Below, one piece after another: positions 6,285 to 11,715 of a DNA stretch of 12,463 nucleotides. The translations under genes and the position numbers were made by a program. This DNA is from Eggerthella sp. CAG:368 (GTDB lineage Bacteria > Actinomycetota > Coriobacteriia > Coriobacteriales > Eggerthellaceae): assembly GCA_000434775.1 (NCBI GenBank), contig FR895490.1, positions 9,329 through 21,791 on the forward strand, in the 5' to 3' direction. How positions within the stretch are numbered: position 1 is the stretch's first letter; each line of letters opens with the position of its first letter. The notes beneath the pieces are model-generated. The model was given only the letters and a program-made list of their open reading frames with translations, was not told the DNA's origin and searched no databases.

Positions 6285-7724
6285 ATGGATTTTGTTGAAC
6301 TGCTTAATGCTGTCGATGCTGCGGTGTGGGGTCCTCCCATGATTATCTTGCTTCTAGGCTGTCACATTTACACGACGATTCGTACCAAAGGAATCCAACG
6401 TAAACTTCCTTTAGCTTTGAAGCTTTCTGTTACGAAAGACGATGGGGCAGAAGGAGACGTAAGCAACTTTGGAGCTATGGCAACATCGCTTGCCTCCACG
6501 CTTGGAACAGGTTCCATTATCGGTGTTGCAACGGCAGTTCTTTCAGGTGGCCCCGGTGCTGTTTTATGGATGTGGCTTACGGGAATTTTAGGTATGGCCA
6601 CCAAATACACCGAGGTTTTTGCTGCCATGAAATATCGTGTGAAAGATTGGCGCGGCCAGATGATGGGCGGTGCTATGCACGTGTGGGAGCAGCGCTTTAA
6701 GCGCCCCGATGGAACGGTGCCTTGGTGGGCGAAACTGGCAGCTATTTGGTTTGCGGTTATGGCCTGCTTTACTATTTTTGGTATTGGTTCTGCGGTGCAG
6801 ACGAGTGCCATCACGAGCGTTGTTCAGGCAAACTTCGGCATTGAGCCCTGGATTCCCGCTGCTATTGTATGCGGGTCTGCTCTGTTGGTTATTGTGGGTG
6901 GCCTGAAAAACGTTTCCAAGATTTGCGAGAAGCTCGTTCCCTTCATGGGTGGAGCGTATATTCTTGGATGTCTTTATATTCTTGCTTGCAATCATGCATT
7001 CTTAATCGATGCGGTTATTACTATTTTTGAATGTGCCTTTACTCCTAAGGCTGCGTTTGGTGGAGCTGTGGGTTCAGGTATTATGGTTGCGCTTCAGTTT
7101 GGTTGCGCACGCGGTTTGTTTTCCAATGAATCTGGTTTGGGTACTGCTCCTTTGATTTCCTCAGCTGCTGCTTCCAAAAACCCTGCACGTCAGGCTTTGG
7201 TTGGTATGACGGGGGCCTTTTGGTGTACCGTTGTTATCTGTTTAATGAGTGGCTTGGTAATTGTGAGTACGTTGCTCGCCAACCCAACCCTTATTGCTGA
7301 CACGGGGGTTACCGATGGTGCAACGCTCGCTAATTCTGTTTTCGGAACCATTCCCGTTGTTGGTACCCCCGTTTTGATGCTCGGTATTATTTGCTTTGCG
7401 TATTCAACTATTCTTGGATGGAGCTACTACGGTGAGCGCGTTACCACTTATTTGTTTGGTCGCCGTTGGGTTCCTCTCTATATCGGCTTATATATTTGCA
7501 TGGGGTTTTTAGGTGGCATTGGTGTAGGAGATGTTGCTTGGACGGCGACTGACATTGCTAATGCCCTTATGGCTATTCCTAATATCATCATGGTGTTTGT
7601 CATGACGGGTATGGTGGCAAAAGAAACGCAGCATTATGTTTATGACGGGAATATCGATGAAGAATATAAGGAAGAAATTCATACCCTTGAAGAAAAGAGC
7701 GCTTTCTTGAGAAAGAAAGCCTAG
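6285..7724 (+). CDS. Alanine/glycine:cation symporter family (AGCS) protein
   Basis: An integral membrane carrier of about 479 residues that, by family, couples uptake of alanine or glycine to Na+ or H+. Visible family features: NAVDAAVWGPPMI at the N-terminus, LASTLGTGSIIGVATA followed by SGGPGAVLWMW (about 69-96), GMATKYTEVFAAMKYR, and the GCARGLFSNESGLGTAP signature (about 270-290). The C-terminal tail is charged and cytosolic (EEYKEEIHTLEEKSAFLRKKA). Length is normal for the family. The frame also has an ATG at 6276, but GGATGG (6274-6279) is better placed for ATG 6285 and would overlap the earlier one. It lies 141 bp after the MFS gene with a candidate promoter between, and ends at a strong terminator, so it is probably monocistronic. 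Family is certain; alanine versus glycine or another small amino acid cannot be told. Confidence 0.94.
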   Translation: MDFVELLNAVDAAVWGPPMIILLLGCHIYTTIRTKGIQRKLPLALKLSVTKDDGAEGDVSNFGAMATSLASTLGTGSIIGVATAVLSGGPGAVLWMWLTGILGMATKYTEVFAAMKYRVKDWRGQMMGGAMHVWEQRFKRPDGTVPWWAKLAAIWFAVMACFTIFGIGSAVQTSAITSVVQANFGIEPWIPAAIVCGSALLVIVGGLKNVSKICEKLVPFMGGAYILGCLYILACNHAFLIDAVITIFECAFTPKAAFGGAVGSGIMVALQFGCARGLFSNESGLGTAPLISSAAASKNPARQALVGMTGAFWCTVVICLMSGLVIVSTLLANPTLIADTGVTDGATLANSVFGTIPVVGTPVLMLGIICFAYSTILGWSYYGERVTTYLFGRRWVPLYIGLYICMGFLGGIGVGDVAWTATDIANALMAIPNIIMVFVMTGMVAKETQHYVYDGNIDEEYKEEIHTLEEKSAFLRKKA

Positions 7725-7762
7725 CTTCAAGAGCTAGTTTTCCGGCAAATAGAACCGCAACG

Positions 7763-7811
7763 AACAAAAAGCATGGAGCAAAGGTATTTGCTTTGCTCCA
7801 TGCTTTTTGTT
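7763..7811. terminator. Very strong terminator after the AGCS gene, probably bidirectional
   Basis: A perfect 21-bp stem (7763-7783 with 7791-7811) closes on a 7-base loop, GTATTTG. The arm ends in GCTTTTTGTT on the plus strand, and the complementary AACAAAAAGC gives an equivalent T-run on the minus strand. No mismatch is present, which is unusual for this length. It would stop the symporter transcript and read-through from the minus-strand gene that ends at 8044. Confidence 0.85.
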
Positions 7812-8043
7812 GCCTGTCTAATTTTCGCAGCGCTCCATCATTTATTTTCCTGTAACCCTATTTTGAGTAAGTGTATCTTCGCATCTGCTCTCAATTGCTT
7901 TTGGGCTGGTTTTTGGGTATAGGTCGAAGGCATTTGTTAGACGGGGCCTATATATCAAAAGAGCCAGCAAGAAAAGATGAAAGTGTTGTATAAAAGCAGA
8001 CAAGAATCACGAGCGATTGCCGTTGGTATAAAGATAACAAAAG
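7812..8043. other. Intergenic stretch with no supported gene
   Basis: Together with the terminator this fills the 319-bp gap between the AGCS stop (7724) and the end of the minus-strand gene (8044). Only short frames occur, for example about 40 codons from a GTG near 7871 on the plus strand and about 20 codons on the minus strand. Neither has a Shine-Dalgarno. I see no promoter, RNA gene or clear second terminator. Confidence 0.55.
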
Positions 8044-8586
8044 CTAATCAAGCAGTTTTTCGTAGTCCTCTTTAAGGAAACGATGGTAAATCATATGACC
8101 CATTTCTTCTTTGAAGCAGTAATAATGCGAATCAATGCTTTTGTCTTCAAAATGAACACCAAAGTCGAAGTCTGACCCTTCGGGCATATCCTGTAAAACG
8201 TATGTAGGGGAGTATTTGACAAAGAGAGAAACAATTTCTTCTTTGGTGGGGGCATGCTTTGCGAGGAACAACTCAATTAAATCAACCAAAAAGCGAGGTT
8301 CGGGCACCTGTTCATGAACATACTGTGCTCCCTTAGGTGGAATAGTGATTTCCACGCGGTCTTGATGGGCGGCAAACGTAACATCACCAAGAGGTGAACC
8401 TTTCAAAGCTTCAGAGTGGGTAAGCTCTAAACAAAGGTGATCTGCGGTTTCCGCGTTTGAATTTACAAGGGAGGCAAGGGATGAAGCCTTGTAGTAAAAA
8501 CGAGTAGATTCATAGGCGTAACCTAGTTTTATCTGTAGCTCTTTAATTTGATCTTCTAAGTCTTTTTCTAAGCGTTCTGTATCCAT
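8044..8586 (-). CDS. Uncharacterised cytosolic protein, resembles DUF3877
   Basis: From ATG 8586 this is a 180-residue soluble protein without signal peptide or membrane segment. It opens with a helical, charged stretch (LEKDLEDQIKELQIKLGYAYEST), then RFYYKASSLASLV, a central part with ITIPPKGAQYVHE, and an acidic/aromatic C-terminus (DFDFGVHFEDKS, HYYCFKEEMGHMIYHRFL). The N-terminal pattern and length remind me of DUF3877, mostly known from Clostridia; this is from memory and unverified, and no activity is known to me. The frame extends to 8682, but that extension runs through the divergent promoter, including its own -10 and -35, so the internal ATG at 8586 is the sensible start. The Shine-Dalgarno is weak (GAAGAAG). 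It is divergent from cysK and shares its promoter region, so the two could respond to the same regulator. Confidence 0.7.
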   Translation of the reverse strand: MDTERLEKDLEDQIKELQIKLGYAYESTRFYYKASSLASLVNSNAETADHLCLELTHSEALKGSPLGDVTFAAHQDRVEITIPPKGAQYVHEQVPEPRFLVDLIELFLAKHAPTKEEIVSLFVKYSPTYVLQDMPEGSDFDFGVHFEDKSIDSHYYCFKEEMGHMIYHRFLKEDYEKLLD

Positions 8587-8648
8587 ACCGCGCTTCTTCT
8601 TTCTTTGATTCTGTTTTCGTTTCTCAGAGTAGCATGAGTTTATTTTGA

Positions 8649-8678
8649 CAAGTATTAAAAAGATAGTTTTCATACTTG
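8649..8678. promoter_or_regulatory. Inverted repeat between the divergent promoters, candidate operator
   Basis: CAAGTAT (8649-8655) and ATACTTG (8672-8678) form 7-bp inverted arms 16 bases apart. The arms touch the -10 of the minus-strand promoter and the -35 of the cysK promoter, a placement that would let one bound regulator control both. The Rrf2 protein of the same operon is the obvious candidate ligand, but no published motif is matched. Confidence 0.4.
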
Positions 8679-8682
8679 ACAA
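8654..8682 (-). promoter_or_regulatory. Promoter for the DUF3877-like gene
   Basis: On the minus strand TTGTCA (8682-8677) and TTTAAT (8659-8654) are separated by 17 bp. Both are close to consensus. Transcription would start near 8647 and leave about 60 bases before ATG 8586. It overlaps the cysK -35 box, so the two promoters may interfere or share an operator. Confidence 0.6.
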
Positions 8683-8703
8683 AACCTAGGGAATTAGTAG
8701 GAT
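8676..8703 (+). promoter_or_regulatory. Promoter for cysK and the downstream thiol operon
   Basis: A perfect TTGACA (8676-8681) is followed 16 bp later by TAGGAT (8698-8703). Transcription would start near 8710 and give an A-rich, unstructured leader of about 57 bases. A second TTGACA at 8645-8650 lacks an equally good -10. Confidence 0.6.
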
Positions 8704-8766
8704 TTAGAGTCAACAAACGAAAATGAGAAAACAAAACCTTAAAACAACCAACAGAAAGAAGGAACA

Positions 8767-9699
8767 ATGGCAGTCTACAAAAGCGTTTCCGAACTCATCG
8801 GCAACACTCCACTCGTTGAACTTACTAACTACGAAAAGAATCATGATCTTAACGCAACCATCATTGGCAAAGTTGAATACTTCAACCCAGCTGGCTCTAT
8901 TAAGGATCGTATTGCTAAAGCAATGGTCGATCAGGCTGAAAAAGATGGCAAAATTGATGCAGAGACGGTATTCATTGAGCCAACTTCTGGCAATACGGGT
9001 ATCGGCTTAGCGGCAATTGCAGCTGCGCGCGGCAATCGCATCATCATCACTATGCCTGAAACCATGAGCGTTGAGCGTCGTAATCTTATGAAGGCGTATG
9101 GCGCTGAGCTTGTTCTTACTGATGGAGCAAAGGGTATGAAAGGCGCCATTGCTCGTGCAGAAGAGCTTTCGAAAGAAATTCCAAACTCCTTTATTCCTAG
9201 TCAATTTACCAATCCTGCAAATCCTGCAATTCATGAAGCAACTACCGGTCCTGAAATTTGGGAAGCGACTGATGGCAACGTTGATATTTTGGTTGCAGGT
9301 GTTGGAACGGGTGGCACGGTTTCCGGTACGGGCGCTTACCTCAAAAAGCAGAACCCTGATGTTAAGGTTGTAGCCGTGGAGCCTGCTGGTTCACCTGTTC
9401 TTTCAGAAGGTCATCCTGGCGCCCATAAAATTCAGGGTATTGGTGCTGGCTTTGTCCCCGATACACTGAACACTGAAATCTATGATGAAGTAATTACTAT
9501 TGCAGATGAAGAGGCCTTTGAAGCGGGTCGCGAGCTTGCAGGAAAAGATGGCCTTTTGGTGGGTATTTCTTCTGGTGCTGCTGTTGCCGCTGCAACAAAA
9601 CTCGCTCAGCGTCCCGAAAACGCTGGTAAGACTATCGTTGCTATTCTTCCTGATACCGGCGAGCGTTATCTCTCAACGGCAATGTTCAATTTTGAATAA
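8767..9699 (+). CDS. cysK: Cysteine synthase (O-acetylserine sulfhydrylase)
   Basis: A PLP enzyme of 310 residues that makes L-cysteine from O-acetylserine and sulfide in the cytosol. The PLP lysine is Lys46 in NPAGSIKDRIA. The substrate-binding loop is TSGNTG (73-78), the PLP phosphate loop is GTGGT (180-184), and the serine that contacts the pyridine nitrogen lies in GISSG (266-270). IGNTPLVEL at the N-terminus, and a length matching the 300-320 typical of CysK, fit well. No cystathionine beta-synthase regulatory domains follow. AAGGA ends three bases before the ATG, and the codon use is that of a well-expressed gene. It begins the plus-strand cluster with glutamate-cysteine ligase and an Rrf2 regulator, which points to a role in supplying cysteine for gamma-glutamylcysteine. 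No serine acetyltransferase gene is seen nearby. CysK versus CysM cannot be fully settled, but the motifs favour CysK. Confidence 0.96.
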   Translation: MAVYKSVSELIGNTPLVELTNYEKNHDLNATIIGKVEYFNPAGSIKDRIAKAMVDQAEKDGKIDAETVFIEPTSGNTGIGLAAIAAARGNRIIITMPETMSVERRNLMKAYGAELVLTDGAKGMKGAIARAEELSKEIPNSFIPSQFTNPANPAIHEATTGPEIWEATDGNVDILVAGVGTGGTVSGTGAYLKKQNPDVKVVAVEPAGSPVLSEGHPGAHKIQGIGAGFVPDTLNTEIYDEVITIADEEAFEAGRELAGKDGLLVGISSGAAVAAATKLAQRPENAGKTIVAILPDTGERYLSTAMFNFE

Positions 9700-9724
9700 C
9701 CGATAGTATTAGTTGCACAGTAGT

Positions 9725-9732
9725 AAAGGTGG
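9725..9732 (+). promoter_or_regulatory. Near-consensus Shine-Dalgarno in the cysK-ligase spacer
   Basis: AAAGGTGG differs from AAAGGAGG at one base and ends five bases before GTG 9738. It is better than the site before the ligase itself, which is why the following 17-codon frame deserves attention. Confidence 0.55.
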
Positions 9733-9737
9733 TGCAA

Positions 9738-9791
9738 GTGAGCGGTATTTTCCGTGCTGGAGTTCTTTGGCGTAGTTACATTGTGGGGTAA
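9738..9791 (+). CDS. Candidate 17-codon leader peptide or small protein
   Basis: GTG at 9738 to TAA at 9789-9791 encodes (M)SGIFRAGVLWRSYIVG. It has a near-perfect Shine-Dalgarno at correct spacing and ends seven bases before the terminator stem that precedes the ligase gene. That is the layout of an attenuator leader, although the peptide has no cysteine or glutamate codons, which argues against classical cysteine-codon sensing. It is short, mildly hydrophobic and has one Trp and two Arg. It might instead be an independent small protein or chance. No homologue is recognised. Confidence 0.35.
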   Translation: MSGIFRAGVLWRSYIVG

Positions 9792-9797
9792 CCCTAG

Positions 9798-9831
9798 AAG
9801 GGGGTGGGTCACAAAGCTCACTCCCTTTTTT
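9798..9831 (+). terminator. Rho-independent terminator or attenuator between cysK and the ligase gene
   Basis: GGGGGTGGGT (9800-9809) pairs with GCTCACTCCC (9816-9825) using three G-U pairs, extended by two A-U pairs, over the loop CACAAA, followed by six T (9826-9831). No good promoter is visible between it and the ligase start, so either partial read-through from cysK or regulated antitermination should feed the downstream genes. Confidence 0.75.
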
Positions 9832-9891
9832 GTATGAATGTTATCTCAAAGGTAGCAGATGCCTTGTATCATGAGGGGAAATAATCTTCCT

Positions 9892-9951
9892 GAGGTAATA
9901 CTTGCAAGAAGCATTACCTCGATTGCAGCAAAACGTAATGAACGAGGTAGT
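9892..9951 (+). promoter_or_regulatory. Candidate translational switch covering the ligase ribosome binding site
   Basis: GAGGTAAT (9892-9899) pairs perfectly with ATTACCTC (9913-9920). The same ATTACCTC can also pair over all eight bases, with one G-U, with GAGGTAGT (9944-9951), which contains the Shine-Dalgarno of the ligase gene. The two hairpins exclude each other: one frees the ribosome binding site and the other hides it. The loop of the first contains the 8-bp palindrome CTTGCAAG (9901-9908). What would favour one fold cannot be read from the sequence. Confidence 0.45.
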
Positions 9952-9952
9952 G

Positions 9953-11233
9953 ATGGCTTACTACGAAGAAAATCGCCAGGCGATCATTTCATATTTTCAG
10001 CAAGGCTCTCGCGGAGATGCGCTTTCGCAGAATCTTGGGGTAGAAATAGAACACTTTGTGGTGCATGCTGAAAACAACAAGCCCGTTCCTTATAGGGGAG
10101 CAAGCGAAGAGGGCTTCTTTGGTGTAGCGGATTTACTGCAGAATCTCTCGGCGTTGTATCCCAAAAAAACCTATGGGCTAGAAGGTGACCTTATTGGTCT
10201 AGCTTCTTCTGAGGCTTCTATCACCCTTGAACCTGCCGCTCAAATTGAAATCAGTATTGCGCCGTACGAATCCATTGAAACAATTCTTTCGGTGTATGAA
10301 GCGTTTCGTGAGCAAGTTGATCCGTTTCTTGCTCATCACGGTTGCAAGCTCGTAGCAAAAGGCTATCACCCCAGTGCAAAGGCCCTCGATCTTCCGCTTA
10401 TTCCTAAAAAACGCTACCAGTTTATGAATGATTATTTTCAGCTCATCGGAACACATGGCGAGCGCATGATGCGCGCTTCGGCATCCACGCAGGTTTCGGT
10501 TGACTTCAAAGATGAAGCCGATGCCATTCGCAAGATGCGCCTTGCGCAGGCATTGGCACCCATTCTTTCTTTGATTACTGATAACAGTTCAGTGTTTGAA
10601 GGTGCTCCAACCACAAAGCCTCTTGAGCGTTTTAACTTGTGGCGTGATGTAGATAATGATCGCTGTGGTTCAGTCCCTGGGTTGTTTAACGAGGGGTATG
10701 GTTTTGCGCAGTATACAGATTGGCTCTTGGGAACCTCTCCAATTTTTGTAACGCGTCCTGCGGCAAATGATATCCAGGGCAGTAAGCTTCGCTGGGTAGG
10801 GAAAACTTCCGCTGCTGAGGCGTATGCTGATGCTCCTATGAGCGAATCAGACATCGAGCATGTGTTGTCCATGTTTTGGCCTGATGTACGTCTTAAGCGC
10901 TTTGTTGAAATTCGCCCCGCGGATTCTCTTCCTGCGGCTCAGGTTGCAGGATACGCTGCTCTTATCAAAGGTATCTTTTATTCCGATGAAGCTATGGATT
11001 TTCTCGAGGAAAAGCTTGGTGTAAAGAATAACCAGTGGCCCTTCAACGATGAAACAGTCAATCACATGCTCGAAGCTATTCGGTTGCAGGGCGTTCAGGC
11101 AGTTTTTGCGGGATATGCTATTTCAGAATGGGTGAGCATGTTATTCGAAACGGCAAAAAGCCATTTAAGCGAAAAAGACCAGACATTCCTTGAGCAACTT
11201 TCCGGTTGGTTTTATACCCGTCAGGTACAATAG
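9953..11233 (+). CDS. Glutamate-cysteine ligase (plant/proteobacterial-type GCS2 family)
   Basis: From ATG 9953 it is 426 residues. The family joins L-glutamate and L-cysteine through the gamma-carboxylate with ATP, forming gamma-glutamylcysteine in the cytosol. Motifs in order: GVEIEHFVV (29-37), GLEGDLIGLASSEASITLEPAAQIEIS (75-101, the acidic metal/ATP-binding strands), HGERMMRASASTQVSVDF (168-185), FNLWRDVDNDRCG (227-239) and RFVEIRPADSLP (316-327). No fused ATP-grasp glutathione synthetase domain follows. The frame reaches TTG 9902, but ATG 9953 has GAGGT four bases upstream and the protein then starts just before the conserved core, so the longer start is unlikely. An overlapping 70-codon frame from ATG 9859 also has a good Shine-Dalgarno. 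The Rrf2 gene starts 18 bp after the stop. Without gshB in view the end product may be gamma-glutamylcysteine itself. Confidence 0.92.
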   Translation: MAYYEENRQAIISYFQQGSRGDALSQNLGVEIEHFVVHAENNKPVPYRGASEEGFFGVADLLQNLSALYPKKTYGLEGDLIGLASSEASITLEPAAQIEISIAPYESIETILSVYEAFREQVDPFLAHHGCKLVAKGYHPSAKALDLPLIPKKRYQFMNDYFQLIGTHGERMMRASASTQVSVDFKDEADAIRKMRLAQALAPILSLITDNSSVFEGAPTTKPLERFNLWRDVDNDRCGSVPGLFNEGYGFAQYTDWLLGTSPIFVTRPAANDIQGSKLRWVGKTSAAEAYADAPMSESDIEHVLSMFWPDVRLKRFVEIRPADSLPAAQVAGYAALIKGIFYSDEAMDFLEEKLGVKNNQWPFNDETVNHMLEAIRLQGVQAVFAGYAISEWVSMLFETAKSHLSEKDQTFLEQLSGWFYTRQVQ

Positions 11234-11251
11234 GCACGGGTGATGTAAGGG

Positions 11252-11689
11252 ATGAAGATATCAACAAAAGGACTTTATGCTGTTCGGTTTATGATTTTTC
11301 TTGCTCGTCGTGGCGGAAACGACCCTGTTCCTCTGAAAGAAGTTGCCGATGCTACGGGTATTTCACGCAAATATTTAGAACAGATAGTTTCGAGCTTAAC
11401 GGCTGCTCGGTTGGTCCGTTCAAATCGTGGGTCTTCGGGCGGATATCGTCTTACTAAAAGCGCAGCAAACATTTCTATGCTTGATATTTTGACAGCAACG
11501 GAGGGTTCTCTTGCTCCTGTTGACTATCTTGATGAGTTACCTGAAGAACCTTCTCCTGGTGAAGCATGTTTTGAAGTGTTTGTTTGGCGTGAACTTCATG
11601 ATCTTATCAAAAACTATTTAGGCAGTGTTTCACTTCAAGATATTATCGATCGATCTTCGCAGCTAGAAATCGATAGCTACTCAATTTAA
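11252..11689 (+). CDS. Rrf2-family transcriptional regulator (CymR-like)
   Basis: A winged-helix regulator of 145 residues. It begins MKISTKGLYAVR, the first Rrf2 helix, followed by PLKEVADATGISRKYLEQIVSSL (27-49, the helix-turn-helix with its recognition helix) and the wing LVRSNRGSSGGYRLTK (54-69). These are the strongest family marks. Fe-S members such as IscR and NsrR carry three cysteines in the C-terminal half. Here only one is present, in GEACFE, so a cluster ligand set is absent and the protein looks more like CymR or another non-cluster member. CymR represses cysteine metabolism genes in Firmicutes in complex with CysK. The placement in one transcript with cysK and glutamate-cysteine ligase makes the same role attractive here, but that is inference. 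AAGGG directly abuts the ATG, so GGGTGA eight bases upstream may serve as Shine-Dalgarno. Confidence 0.92.
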   Translation: MKISTKGLYAVRFMIFLARRGGNDPVPLKEVADATGISRKYLEQIVSSLTAARLVRSNRGSSGGYRLTKSAANISMLDILTATEGSLAPVDYLDELPEEPSPGEACFEVFVWRELHDLIKNYLGSVSLQDIIDRSSQLEIDSYSI

Positions 11690-11715
11690 GGAACGCAATT
11701 AAAGGAAGGCGCATC

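Noticed and set aside
6368..6995. Two long minus-strand frames (148 and 135 codons) opposite the AGCS gene
   Set aside because: They mirror a well-supported membrane transporter gene and have no protein features or start signals of their own.
7871..7993. About 40-codon plus-strand frame in the gap after the AGCS gene
   Set aside because: No Shine-Dalgarno, no recognisable protein character and it follows a strong terminator without a promoter.
8587..8682. 32-residue N-terminal extension of the DUF3877-like protein
   Set aside because: The extension would be encoded by its own promoter elements and by the shared operator region; the internal ATG gives a normal leader.
9700..9831. T-box riboswitch before the ligase gene
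   Set aside because: GGGTGGGT before the terminator recalls the T-box motif, but the following ACC core is missing and the roughly 130-base spacer lacks a recognisable specifier stem.
10438..10872. 144-codon minus-strand frame opposite the ligase gene
   Set aside because: It lies wholly inside a gene with clear family motifs and shows no domain or ribosome binding site.
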